A stretch of DNA of 64,000 nucleotides from Lachnospiraceae bacterium (GTDB lineage Bacteria; Bacillota; Clostridia; Lachnospirales; Lachnospiraceae): NCBI GenBank assembly GCA_014804795.1, contig JAAUZC010000044.1, positions 1-64,000 on the forward strand, read 5' to 3'. How positions within the stretch are numbered: position 1 is the stretch's first letter; each line of letters opens with the position of its first letter. The position numbers and the translations under genes were made by a program. Positions 7,202 to 15,929 of this stretch are shown here, in pieces. The notes below the pieces were generated by a model, which saw nothing but the letters and a program-made list of their open reading frames with translations, had not been told where the DNA came from and did no database searches.

Positions 7202-9028
7202 ATGAAGAAAATACCGCATTCCATCGTGCACTATTTTTTGCACGATATGAAATTTAAAAATAAATTTATGATCACCCATCTAATTCTCGTGCTTGTCCCC
7301 ACGTTGGTCGTATTTCTCTTTTTGTACGGTCGACTTTCCCATATTATTACTGACAATACGATAGAATCAGAACAGGCTTTGGTCAGCCAGACAGCGAATA
7401 CGCTGGAAGCCACGGTCAGCAGACTCCGGCTTGCCATGGACAGCATAACCTCAACGCCTTTCCTTTCCGAAGCCACTTATACGCCGGATATCTATGGTTA
7501 TCTTTCCATGCAGCAGGACAGCGCACAGGCATTGGAATTTTTCAGCAATATCAACGCTCTGATAGACCATGAGTTTATTACAACAATAAAAATCTATATT
7601 CCGTCAGACCACGAAATTCAATTCAGCTCGCCTTCTTTCTCCGGTGTTATCTCTTCTTCAGATGAAATTTCCGGAAGTTACTGGCACGGTATTTTTGACG
7701 GACAACCGGAGAGCGTTTCTCTGCTTTGCCCTTCCTTTTATCTGACAGAAAGGGAAATTGAACAGTTGGGAGAACTCGCCTATATCCAAAAATTCACTAA
7801 TTTTGCCAATCCCCATAGCGAATACTGCTATATCGCCATCTATTTTTCAGGAAAGTATCTGGAAGACATGCTGCACAACAATCTGACCAGCACAAACAGC
7901 GTCTATTATCTGATCAACAGCAGAAACTCCCTCGTTGCTTCGTCCAACGCAAGCCTTGCGGGGACTTATCTAAAGCGCTACGAAGCTATCCCCGAGGCAG
8001 TGGGCAGCACCGAAGAATTTGCCACGACGACGATTCTGGACGAGGCTCTCTACATGGGCTACCGCGAGATAAACGGCACTGACTGGCGTCTGGTCTCTGT
8101 GATCCCCGTGAACAGCGTCTTTTCCGAGAGCAGGCAGGTGTTACTCAACACGGCCACCCTGTATCTGCTCTTTGTCGTTTTAGCCTGCGCTACCGCTTTG
8201 CTGCTTTCCGGCAGCCTTGCCAAAAGGCTTTCCCTTGTGGTGGAAAAGATCAACCAGAACAGAGAAAAGAGCCTTGTCCGCTTTGAGGACAACGCCGACA
8301 AAGATGAAATCGGGCAGCTTGTCTTCAATTATAATGCCATGGTGGACCGCATCAACCAACTGATGGAAGAACAGACCGAGACCGCCGAAAAACTGAAAGT
8401 TTCCGAAGTGAAAGCGCTGCAGGCACAGATCAATCCACATTTTCTATACAATATGCTTGACATGATCAACTGGCTTGCCCAGAGCGGCAAACAGCGGGAG
8501 GTCGCCCTTGCGGTGCAGACGCTCTCCAAGTTTTACAAGCTTACCCTCTCCAAGAAAAATATCACCACGCCGATCAGAGAAGAACTGCGGCATGTGGAGC
8601 TTTATGTAAAACTACAGAATATGCGCTATGAGGATAAAATTTCTTTCCTGATCGATGTGCCGGATGAGATTCTGGATTACGAGATCCCGAAACTGGTGTT
8701 GCAGCCCATCGTGGAAAACTCCATTCAGCACGGTATTTTTGAAAAAGAGTCCAAGAAGGGATCCATAGTGATCATGGCATGGTTGGACGGATCAGACATC
8801 GTCTTTGTGATATCCGACGACGGAGTGGGCATTTCCCCCGAAAAGCTGCCGCTCATTTTAGACGGCAGCTACGAGGATGGCAAAGGCAGCAATATCGGCA
8901 TCTACAATACCCATCTGCGGCTGCAGCTTCTCTACGGAAGATCCTACGGGCTGCACTATGAAAGTACGCCGGGACAGGGGACGGAGGTGCAGATTAAGCT
9001 GCCTGCCATTATATATCAGAGTAAATAA
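7202..9028 (+). CDS. Sensor histidine kinase (YesM family)
   Basis: Membrane sensor that would phosphorylate the upstream regulator. It is 608 aa. It has a short cytoplasmic N-terminus, a transmembrane helix at about 23-43, an extracellular sensing region at about 45-310 (probably Cache-like), a second helix at about 318-338, a HAMP linker at about 340-390 and a His_kinase (PF06580) segment with the phospho-accepting His in QAQINPHFLYNML. The HATPase domain has N and G boxes (PIVENSIQHG, ISDDGVGIS). This class often senses extracellular sugars and controls sugar importers. The gene ends only 5 bases before the convergent rhaM stop, with no terminator visible between them. Confidence 0.9.
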   Translation: MKKIPHSIVHYFLHDMKFKNKFMITHLILVLVPTLVVFLFLYGRLSHIITDNTIESEQALVSQTANTLEATVSRLRLAMDSITSTPFLSEATYTPDIYGYLSMQQDSAQALEFFSNINALIDHEFITTIKIYIPSDHEIQFSSPSFSGVISSSDEISGSYWHGIFDGQPESVSLLCPSFYLTEREIEQLGELAYIQKFTNFANPHSEYCYIAIYFSGKYLEDMLHNNLTSTNSVYYLINSRNSLVASSNASLAGTYLKRYEAIPEAVGSTEEFATTTILDEALYMGYREINGTDWRLVSVIPVNSVFSESRQVLLNTATLYLLFVVLACATALLLSGSLAKRLSLVVEKINQNREKSLVRFEDNADKDEIGQLVFNYNAMVDRINQLMEEQTETAEKLKVSEVKALQAQINPHFLYNMLDMINWLAQSGKQREVALAVQTLSKFYKLTLSKKNITTPIREELRHVELYVKLQNMRYEDKISFLIDVPDEILDYEIPKLVLQPIVENSIQHGIFEKESKKGSIVIMAWLDGSDIVFVISDDGVGISPEKLPLILDGSYEDGKGSNIGIYNTHLRLQLLYGRSYGLHYESTPGQGTEVQIKLPAIIYQSK

Positions 9029-9033
9029 TTTCT

Positions 9034-9345
9034 TTAATCCAGATGGAACAACACGTTTAAGTCCTTGCATACGGGACTGTTATCCGGATTGGTCTCCATA
9101 ATATCCGCCATAAAGTCCCACCATTTCCGGTTGATCGCCGTATCCGCACTCTTACTCCAGAGTTCTTCGCTTTCTATCTCGATATAGCCGTACAATACTA
9201 ATGTCTCGGGATCCAACGCGATCGTATAATTTTTTCCGCCGTGCTCATGGATCATATCGATCATTTCCGGCCAAAGCTGATTATGCCTCTTCTCATACTC
9301 TGCTTCCATCCCCGGATACAGTTTCATCTTAAATGTTTTGATCAT
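9034..9345 (-). CDS. rhaM: L-rhamnose mutarotase
   Basis: Interconverts alpha and beta anomers of L-rhamnose so that the isomerase receives its preferred form. The protein is 103 aa, matching the small dimeric ferredoxin-fold RhaM/RhaU family. Visible hallmarks are the N-terminal LYPGMEAEYEKRHNQLWPE, whose His is the proposed catalytic residue in the E. coli enzyme, and the tandem tryptophans in RKWWDFMADIMETNPDN. The ATG at 9345 is preceded by AAGGGGG and starts 11 bases after the rhaA stop. It is the third gene of rhaB-rhaA-rhaM. Confidence 0.93.
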   Translation of the reverse strand: MIKTFKMKLYPGMEAEYEKRHNQLWPEMIDMIHEHGGKNYTIALDPETLVLYGYIEIESEELWSKSADTAINRKWWDFMADIMETNPDNSPVCKDLNVLFHLD

Positions 9346-9356
9346 ATTGCGCCCCC

Positions 9357-10613
9357 TTATGCTCTCTTAGAAAGGACTTCCGCTTCGTACTTCTCGATTT
9401 CTTCGAACCACTCGCTTTCGCCCTTCACGCCGCATTCTTCACAGTACTGTTCCCAGACTTCTCCGAAAGGCAGGCATTTTATCGCTTCATGCATCGCCAT
9501 CAGTTTTGTGAACTGTGCCTTATCCTGCAGATCTTTCAGCATAGTGTTAGGTGTCAGCAGCGCAAGCAGCAATGCTTTCTGCATGCTTCTAAATCCGGTT
9601 GTCCAAGCGGAAATGCGGTTGATCGCAGCATCGAAATAATCCAGTGCAATGTAAACACGATCCAGTGCATCGTTTCTCACGATCTCCTTCGCGATCTCTT
9701 TTGTCTCGTCGTCCAGTACCACTACATGGTCACTGTCCCAGCGGATGCCTCTTGTCACATGCAGTGCCAGTTCCGGGAAGAAGCAAAGCAATGCCGGAAT
9801 CTTGTCGGAAACAACTTCCGTCGGATGATAATGACCGTTATCCATAAGCGGCAGGCATTTCTCTTTGTTCATAGCGGCAAAGCTCAGTGCAAATTCAGCA
9901 GAACCTGCCGTATATGCCTCCACGCCGATACCGAACACTTTGGATTCCACGCAGGGTTTTACTTTATCAAAATCATAGGGCTCGGAAAGAATTGCTTCGA
10001 TAGACTCTTTATAACGCATTCTCGGCCCCATTCTGTCCGCCGGGATATCCTTGAAACCGTCGCCGGTCCAGATGTTCATCACGCAGGGAACGCCGGTCTC
10101 TTCTGCAAAATACTGGGAGATACGGATACATGCTTTGCCGTGTTCAATCCAGAATTTTCTCGTATCTTCATCTGGACTCGACAGCGTCAGACCGTCTTTC
10201 ACTTTCGGATGAGAGAAGAATGTAGGATTGAAATCCAGTCCCATATTTCTCTCTTTTGCAAACTCCACCCATTTCTTGAAGTGTCTTGGTTCCAGCTTGT
10301 CGCGGTCCACAAAACCGTCTTCCTCAAAGATAGCATAGCAGGCATGCACATTGATCTTCTTTGCGCCCGGGCAAAGGGACAGTACCTTGTCCATATCCGC
10401 GAACAGCTCTTCCGGTGTTTTTGCCTTGCCGGGATAATTGCCTGTGGTCTGGATTCCGCCGGTCAACGGTCCGTCGTGGTCAAAACCGATCACATCATCC
10501 CCCTGCCAGCAGTGCAGAGATACCGGAACTTTCTTCAGTGCTTCGATTGCTTTGTCCGTGTCCACGCCATAAGCTGCGTAAGCGGCCTTGGCTGCTTCAT
10601 AGTTTTTTGCCAT
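9357..10613 (-). CDS. rhaA: L-rhamnose isomerase
   Basis: Converts L-rhamnose to L-rhamnulose in the cytoplasm, the first committed step of the pathway. It is 418 aa, the usual length. The TIM-barrel family signature is clear: CWQGDDVIGFD near the N-terminus, GLDFNPTFFSHPKVKDGLTLSSPD in the middle, and MDNGHYHPTE plus WDSDHVVVLDD, which supply metal ligands. AGGAGG lies 9 bases before the ATG. It lies 83 bases downstream of rhaB and 11 upstream of rhaM. Confidence 0.96.
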   Translation of the reverse strand: MAKNYEAAKAAYAAYGVDTDKAIEALKKVPVSLHCWQGDDVIGFDHDGPLTGGIQTTGNYPGKAKTPEELFADMDKVLSLCPGAKKINVHACYAIFEEDGFVDRDKLEPRHFKKWVEFAKERNMGLDFNPTFFSHPKVKDGLTLSSPDEDTRKFWIEHGKACIRISQYFAEETGVPCVMNIWTGDGFKDIPADRMGPRMRYKESIEAILSEPYDFDKVKPCVESKVFGIGVEAYTAGSAEFALSFAAMNKEKCLPLMDNGHYHPTEVVSDKIPALLCFFPELALHVTRGIRWDSDHVVVLDDETKEIAKEIVRNDALDRVYIALDYFDAAINRISAWTTGFRSMQKALLLALLTPNTMLKDLQDKAQFTKLMAMHEAIKCLPFGEVWEQYCEECGVKGESEWFEEIEKYEAEVLSKRA

Positions 10614-10696
10614 TTTGTTTTCCTCCTGTTATCTTTACCTTTTATTATTTTCCGCAGACATTCGGCACATGCTGCAGATACTTTACCGTTATGTTA

Positions 10697-12100
10697 TCAG
10701 GGCTCATAAATCTTTACGCCGAAGGACTCAAAGACGCTTGCCCTCGCTTCTTTCAGGTCTGCAAACTCGCCTGCTTTTATCATCTGCGCCATCAGATTGC
10801 CTATTGCCGTTCCCTCGCCGGGTCCCGCATAGACCGTTCTCCCTGACTTTCCTGCAGTCAGGTTATTTAAATAAACCGCATTGGAACCGCCGCCTACAAT
10901 ATTGATTGAGGGATAGTTCACACCTGTCAGTGCTTCAATCTCTTTCACCGTTTCCGCATAGCTCTCCGCCAGAGACTGATAAATCACTGCTGCCAGCTCG
11001 CCGATGCTCTCCGGCACCTGCTGGTTTGTATTTCTGCAGTATTCTTTAATTGCTTCCGTCATATTTTCCGGCGCCATAAAACAATTATCATTCACATCCA
11101 CTCTGGACGGGAAGTCCTTCGCCTCCTCCGCCATATCACAGAGTTCGGCAAAAGAATAGGCGTCGTTCAATTCATGCCGCACGGACTGGATCATCCAGAG
11201 TCCCATGATGTTCTTCAAATAGCGGAAACGGTATTCATAACCGCCCTCATTTGTAAAGTTTTTCTCCATGCTTTCCATGCTGCAGATTGCTTCCTTATTC
11301 TCCACGCCCATCAAAGACCAGGTGCCGGAACTGATATACAGACATTCTTCCGACTGGGTCGGCACTGCCATCACAGCGGACGCGGTGTCATGAGTTGCGG
11401 GAAGCACCACTTTACAGTTAAAACCGACTTCCTCTTCCACTTCTTTGGAAAATTCTCCGACTACTGTGCCCGGCATAGACAACGGTAAAAACATCTCTTT
11501 CGGATACCCTAACATTTCAATCAGTTCCATATCCCACTTCTTTGTCACAGGGCTTACCAGCTGACCGGAAGTTGCATTTGTATACTCGGATACTTTATTG
11601 CCAGTCAACAAAAACTGGAAGTAATCCGGCAGCATCAGGAACGTCCTTGCTTTCTCCAGCAGTTCCGGTTCCTGCACCTTGTGTGCCATCAGCTGATAAA
11701 TAGTGTTGAACATCTGCTTCTGAATGCCGGTCCTTGCATATAATTCCTTCTCCGGAATGATCCTGTAAACCTCTTTGTCCATCCCGTCCATGCGGGAATC
11801 GCGATAACCGTATGTATTGCCTAAAACTTTGTCATTTTCGTCAAGCAGCACATAATCCACCGCCCAGGTGTCGATACCCATACTCACGGGAATTTTGCCG
11901 ATCTCCCCGCACTTTTTAATGCCGGCCTTGATCTCCCGGAACAGGTGCTCTGTGTCCCAGCATCTGTGACCGTCCTTTTTTACCATACCGTTCTCAAAGC
12001 GATGCACCTCTTCCAAAACGATCTTTCCGTTTTCCACAGAGCCTAAAATATGCCGCCCGCTGGATGCGCCTATGTCCACCGCCAGATAATAATTTGCCAT
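10697..12100 (-). CDS. rhaB: Rhamnulokinase
   Basis: ATP-dependent phosphorylation of L-rhamnulose to rhamnulose 1-phosphate. It is 467 aa and belongs to the FGGY carbohydrate kinase superfamily. The N-terminal phosphate motif is LAVDIGASSGR, the substrate region contains MGIDTWAVDYVLLD, and the C-terminal domain has ISSGTWSLMGVE and the ADP-binding NIVGGGSNAVYLNNLTA. First gene of the rhaBAM operon. Its leader contains an inverted repeat that resembles the one in front of rhaT. The aldolase that would use the product is not in this window. Confidence 0.95.
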   Translation of the reverse strand: MANYYLAVDIGASSGRHILGSVENGKIVLEEVHRFENGMVKKDGHRCWDTEHLFREIKAGIKKCGEIGKIPVSMGIDTWAVDYVLLDENDKVLGNTYGYRDSRMDGMDKEVYRIIPEKELYARTGIQKQMFNTIYQLMAHKVQEPELLEKARTFLMLPDYFQFLLTGNKVSEYTNATSGQLVSPVTKKWDMELIEMLGYPKEMFLPLSMPGTVVGEFSKEVEEEVGFNCKVVLPATHDTASAVMAVPTQSEECLYISSGTWSLMGVENKEAICSMESMEKNFTNEGGYEYRFRYLKNIMGLWMIQSVRHELNDAYSFAELCDMAEEAKDFPSRVDVNDNCFMAPENMTEAIKEYCRNTNQQVPESIGELAAVIYQSLAESYAETVKEIEALTGVNYPSINIVGGGSNAVYLNNLTAGKSGRTVYAGPGEGTAIGNLMAQMIKAGEFADLKEARASVFESFGVKIYEP

Positions 12101-12139
12101 AACCCTACCTCTCTTCTGCTCTTCTCCCTTAAAATCCCG

Positions 12140-12166
12140 TATCTGCCGTACCGCTCTTCGCAGATA
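12140..12166 (-). promoter_or_regulatory. Leader inverted repeat upstream of rhaB
   Basis: TATCTGC (12140-12146) pairs with GCAGATA (12160-12166), and flanking AAAAT/ATTTT can extend the stem. The minus-strand 3' arm reads CAGATACGGGA, identical over 11 bases to the 3' arm of the rhaT leader repeat. It lies between the probable -10 box and the rhaB ribosome site. Confidence 0.45.
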
Positions 12167-12199
12167 TTTTATCTTCTTCAGTATAGCCTATTTGCAGAC

Positions 12200-12205
12200 A
12201 TTATA
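12200..12205 (-). promoter_or_regulatory. Extended -10 box for rhaBAM
   Basis: The minus strand reads TGTTATAAT, a TGn-extended -10. No good -35 is visible at 17 bases, consistent with activator-dependent transcription. Confidence 0.4.
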
Positions 12206-12302
12206 ACAGGACTTTTCTTGCCAAATTTTCCGTCCTTATTTGCATCAGCACAGAGCAAAGTAAAGCGGGACAGAAATATGCAAGCGTGAAAGAAATTTTA
12301 AG

Positions 12303-12331
12303 TTGCTAAATATTTCTCTTTCGCCTATACT
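12303..12331 (+). promoter_or_regulatory. Promoter of the AraC-type regulator
   Basis: TTGCTA, a 17-base spacer and TATACT, 36 bases before the start codon. Confidence 0.6.
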
Positions 12332-12366
12332 GAGAAAAATAGAATTTTAGGAGATTTTATCATATC

Positions 12367-13335
12367 ATGAATGCGGAACTCTTAGAAAAATTAAAACCTA
12401 TCACCGAAGAAGAGAGGGCCATCTTAGCCGGCCGCAAAGATATCCGGAAAGAGCTCTATACCTCCAAACCGGGCTTTGTTATCGACAGTGAAAAGATGTT
12501 AGAAAAAGGAAAGCTCATTGACATCCGGCCGCACACCCGCTTTATCCATTTCCCGGTTCACCGCCACAACTATGTGGAGATCATCTATATGTGCAGCGGT
12601 TCTACAACGCACATCATCAATGGACATACCACCGTAAAGCTGGAAACCGGTGAATTACTTTTTCTCAACCAGAATGCAACCCAGGAAATCCTGCCCGCCG
12701 GAGAAAATGACATTGCTGTCAATTTTATGGTGCTGCCGGAGTTTTTTGACAGAGCTTTTCTGATGATGGAGGATGAGAGCGTACTCCACGATTTTCTTGT
12801 GGGGGCTTTAAAGGGAGAGAGCGGGCTTGTGGATTATCTGCACTTTCAGGTGCGGAACGAACTGCCGATTCAGAACCTGATCGAGAACCTGATCTATTCC
12901 CTTGTCACAGGGCAGAAAAATTCCCGCAATATCAATCAGACCACCATGGGGCTTCTGTTTATTCTGTTACAGAATCAGAGCGATAAGATCAATAAAAATG
13001 ATCCTGCCCAATATGAGCAGAATCTGATTTTTTCGGCACTCAAGTATATCGAAGACAATTACAGAACCGGGACTCTGGAAGAGCTCTCCGCTCTGATTGG
13101 GCGGCCGGATTATTATGTCAGCAAACTGATCAAACAGCATGCCGGTCATACGTTCAAAACCCTGCTGCAGATCAAACGTTTAAATCAGGCAGCCTTTCTG
13201 CTTGCCACCACAAAGCTGCCCGTAGAAAATATCATCGCCCTGGTGGGATACGACAATACCAGTTATTTTCACCGGATTTTTAAGGAACATTTCCATATGA
13301 CGCCACGATCGTACCGGCTTTCGGTCACATTATAG
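12367..13335 (+). CDS. AraC-family transcriptional regulator, probably of rhamnose genes
   Basis: Likely rhamnose-responsive activator. It is 322 aa. Residues about 55-130 form a cupin-like ligand-binding domain (FPVHRHNYVEIIYMCSG; LETGELLFLNQN). Residues about 220-320 contain the double helix-turn-helix (LSALIGRPDYYVSKLIK; VGYDNTSYFHRIFKEHFHMTPRSYR). It is divergent from rhaBAM across a 266-base control region and has its own sigma-A-type promoter. AGGAGA lies 12 bases before the ATG. The specificity is inferred from position; sequence alone shows only the family. It is the second AraC-type DNA-binding protein in the locus, next to the two-component regulator. Confidence 0.88.
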   Translation: MNAELLEKLKPITEEERAILAGRKDIRKELYTSKPGFVIDSEKMLEKGKLIDIRPHTRFIHFPVHRHNYVEIIYMCSGSTTHIINGHTTVKLETGELLFLNQNATQEILPAGENDIAVNFMVLPEFFDRAFLMMEDESVLHDFLVGALKGESGLVDYLHFQVRNELPIQNLIENLIYSLVTGQKNSRNINQTTMGLLFILLQNQSDKINKNDPAQYEQNLIFSALKYIEDNYRTGTLEELSALIGRPDYYVSKLIKQHAGHTFKTLLQIKRLNQAAFLLATTKLPVENIIALVGYDNTSYFHRIFKEHFHMTPRSYRLSVTL

Positions 13336-13359
13336 CATCTGACATGAACGTCCGCTGTT

Positions 13360-14844
13360 TTATATCTGTTCTGTCAATTTCTTCTTACTGATAACCGGCT
13401 CACAGGTGAGATCTACGCCCAGCCTTTTGAACGTTTTCATATCCACTTCCGACAGCATTACTGACGTATGTACCTGACAATCTTTCAAATTTGGAAGCTG
13501 CCTGAGCGCTGCCTTTGCATTTTCATCTCCGGTTGCCGCGAGAGACAGCGCAATCAACACCTCGTCCGTATGAAGTCTTGGATTTTTCCCGCCCAGATAC
13601 CGCACTTTTAATTCCTGTATCGGTTCAATCGCCTCCGGACTGATCAGTTTTACATCATGCCCGATCCCCGCAAGAAATTTCAACGCATTCAACAGAAGCG
13701 CCGCCGAAGCTCCAAGAAAATCCGATGTTTTAGACGTAATAATATGCCCGTCCGGCAACTCTATCGCCGCGGCCGGAAGTCCGGTCTCCTCCGCCCGTTT
13801 TTTCGCCGCCACTGTGACCTTTCTGTCATCGGTCGTGATTTTCGCCTGTTTCATCAGAAGCTCTATCTTGTAAATCTCATTTTCCGAATTTCCCTCTTTG
13901 ACCGCTTTTCCGGCCGCTGTATAATACCGGCGGATGATCTCCATACAGGAAGCCTCTCTGCAGACCTTATCGTCTATAATACAGTTCCCCACCATATTCA
14001 CGCCCATATCGGTCGGCGACTTATAAACGCATTCTCCGTAGATCCTCTCAAAGATAGCGCTCAGCACCGGGAATATCTCAATATCACGATTATAATTTAC
14101 CGTAGTTTCCCCATAGGCTTCCAGGTGAAACGGGTCGATCATATTAATATCATTCAAGTCTGCCGTTGCCGCCTCATAGGCAAGGTTCACCGGATGCTTT
14201 AATGGCAGATTCCAGATCGGGAATGTCTCAAACTTCGCATACCCCGCCTTGATTCCCCTCAGGCTGTCATGATAAAGCTGAGAAAGACAGGTTGCCATTT
14301 TCCCGCTGCCGGGTCCCGGTGCTGTCACAACAACAAGCGGCCTTGTCGTCTCAATATAATCATTACGTCCGAACCCCTCCGGACTGACGATCAGGGGGAT
14401 ATTAGACGGATATCCTTCTATTATATAATGAATATACACTCTGATATTCTTCTTTTCCAGACGGTGCTTGAACTGAACAGCGCCGACCTGTCCGCTGAAA
14501 TGCGTGATCACAACACTCCCCACCAGCAATCCGCGCCCTTCGAATTCCGCGATCAGCCGCAGTACATCCTCATCATAAGTGATTCCGAGATCGCCCCGCA
14601 CTTTACTTTTTTCAATATCTGTCGCACTGATCACAAGCACGATCTCCGCCATATCGGAAATATTCATCAGCATTTTCAGTTTTGCGTCAGGCATAAACCC
14701 CGGCAGTACCCTCGAAGCGTGATAGTCGTCAAACAGTTTACCGCCAAACTCCAGATACAGCTTGTCCCCAAACTGTCCTATCCTGTCTTTAATATGCTCA
14801 GACTGTATTTTTACATACTTTTCATGATCAAACCCTATTTTCAT
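13360..14844 (-). CDS. DUF1846 (UPF0371) family protein
   Basis: Conserved cytoplasmic protein of unproven function, 494 aa, matching the usual length of the family. The N-terminus IGFDHEKYVKIQSEHIKDRI, the P-loop-like GPGSGKMATCLSQLYHD near residue 185 and NLPLKHPVNLAYEAATADL are family landmarks. I place the start at the ATG at 14844, which has CAGGGGG 5 bases upstream; a GTG 12 codons earlier would add a poorly conserved extension. Single-gene unit by position. No reaction is claimed. Confidence 0.88.
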   Translation of the reverse strand: MKIGFDHEKYVKIQSEHIKDRIGQFGDKLYLEFGGKLFDDYHASRVLPGFMPDAKLKMLMNISDMAEIVLVISATDIEKSKVRGDLGITYDEDVLRLIAEFEGRGLLVGSVVITHFSGQVGAVQFKHRLEKKNIRVYIHYIIEGYPSNIPLIVSPEGFGRNDYIETTRPLVVVTAPGPGSGKMATCLSQLYHDSLRGIKAGYAKFETFPIWNLPLKHPVNLAYEAATADLNDINMIDPFHLEAYGETTVNYNRDIEIFPVLSAIFERIYGECVYKSPTDMGVNMVGNCIIDDKVCREASCMEIIRRYYTAAGKAVKEGNSENEIYKIELLMKQAKITTDDRKVTVAAKKRAEETGLPAAAIELPDGHIITSKTSDFLGASAALLLNALKFLAGIGHDVKLISPEAIEPIQELKVRYLGGKNPRLHTDEVLIALSLAATGDENAKAALRQLPNLKDCQVHTSVMLSEVDMKTFKRLGVDLTCEPVISKKKLTEQI

Positions 14845-14986
14845 TCTGTCCCCCTGTTTCAAGATCCATTCGCTGCCCACTCATCCATTTTCCCACAAAA
14901 CCCCAAAATTTTCAAGCAAAACCGACTCACCATGATGTGTTATTGTAACAGTTCAGTCAGGTTTTGCAGCCATCATAAATAACCCC

Positions 14987-15015
14987 TTGCGTTTCCGGCC
15001 ATATTTATATAAAAT
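14987..15015 (+). promoter_or_regulatory. Promoter of the HAD phosphatase gene
   Basis: TTGCGT, a 17-base spacer and TAAAAT, about 55 bases before the start. Confidence 0.55.
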
Positions 15016-15069
15016 ATCCAGGGCGACATAATACATGTCCAACTCATTCCGAATGAAAGCGTGAAAAAT

Positions 15070-15879
15070 ATGATCAAACTGATTGCCAGCGATTTAGACG
15101 GTACACTGGTCTCCGGAAATACAGCAAAACTCCCCGAAAAATTCCCCGAACTTGCCATGCAATTGAAACAAAGAGGCATCCTGTTTGCTGCCGCCAGCGG
15201 CAGGCAGTATCACAACCTGCGCACCTTGTTTGCCGAAACCAAAGACGACATCGCTTATATCTGCGAAAACGGCGCTCTGACCGTCTATCAGGAGAAAATT
15301 CTGCATAAAACAGAGCTCCCTCCGGAAGCAGCCGCCCCGATCATCAGGCGCCTTGAAGCAGAACCCGGTACGGAAGTTCTTGTTTCCGGCGCATTCTGCA
15401 GCTATATCAATCCAAAAGACCCCTATTTTGAATCCTACATTCATGGCATGAAAAACCAATATAAAGTCGTACCGGATCTGACCGATATCGGGGAACCCAT
15501 TATCAAACTGGCTCTTTTTGAAAAGGACGGCACAGAAGCCAGAGACAGACAGGCCTATTGGCAAAGCCGTTTTATGCCTTCCGAAGCATTTCCCTACAAT
15601 GTCAGAGTAGTCACTTCCGGTTCCCTGTGGTTAGACTTCCTGTTCCCGGGTTCCGATAAAGGCGTAGGCATACGGGCTCTCGCAGACCACCTGGGAATCC
15701 GTCGTGAAGAAATTCTCTCTTTTGGAGATAATTTTAATGATATAGAAATGTTTCGGGCAAGCGGGATCAGCGTTGCTATGGAGAACGCCCGCCCCGGCAT
15801 CGCCGAACTTTGCGACTATACCACGCCCTCCGTCATAGATTTTATTGAAAATATGTTAAAAACAGGCTTCTTACTCTGA
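15070..15879 (+). CDS. HAD-superfamily hydrolase, Cof subfamily (IIB)
   Basis: Probable sugar-phosphate or cofactor phosphatase, cytoplasmic, 269 aa. Motif I is DLDGTL at residues 8-13 with nucleophile D8 and acid D10. Motif II is AASGR, motif III includes the Lys in SDKGVG, and motif IV is GDNFNDIEMF. A type C2B cap lies between motifs II and III. An in-frame GTG at 15061 would add three residues; the ATG matches the family start (MIKLIASDLDGT), although neither has a strong ribosome site. The stop codon lies inside the loop of its own terminator. The substrate cannot be predicted. Confidence 0.88.
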   Translation: MIKLIASDLDGTLVSGNTAKLPEKFPELAMQLKQRGILFAAASGRQYHNLRTLFAETKDDIAYICENGALTVYQEKILHKTELPPEAAAPIIRRLEAEPGTEVLVSGAFCSYINPKDPYFESYIHGMKNQYKVVPDLTDIGEPIIKLALFEKDGTEARDRQAYWQSRFMPSEAFPYNVRVVTSGSLWLDFLFPGSDKGVGIRALADHLGIRREEILSFGDNFNDIEMFRASGISVAMENARPGIAELCDYTTPSVIDFIENMLKTGFLL

Positions 15880-15890
15880 GCCTGTTTTTA
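15859..15890 (+). terminator. Terminator overlapping the HAD gene end
   Basis: AAAACAGGCT (15859-15868) pairs with AGCCTGTTTT (15879-15888) and ends in a T-run. The stop codon is in the loop. The A-rich upstream arm could also serve the convergent gene. Confidence 0.8.
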
Positions 15891-15929
15891 ACATAAATCT
15901 ATTCTGTATAAGATAACACTCCAAATATT

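Noticed and set aside
9489-10709. 406-codon plus-strand open frame
   Set aside because: Opposite-strand shadow of rhaA and its flank; rhaA is certain, and the frame's protein is His/Cys/Arg-rich with no recognisable domain.
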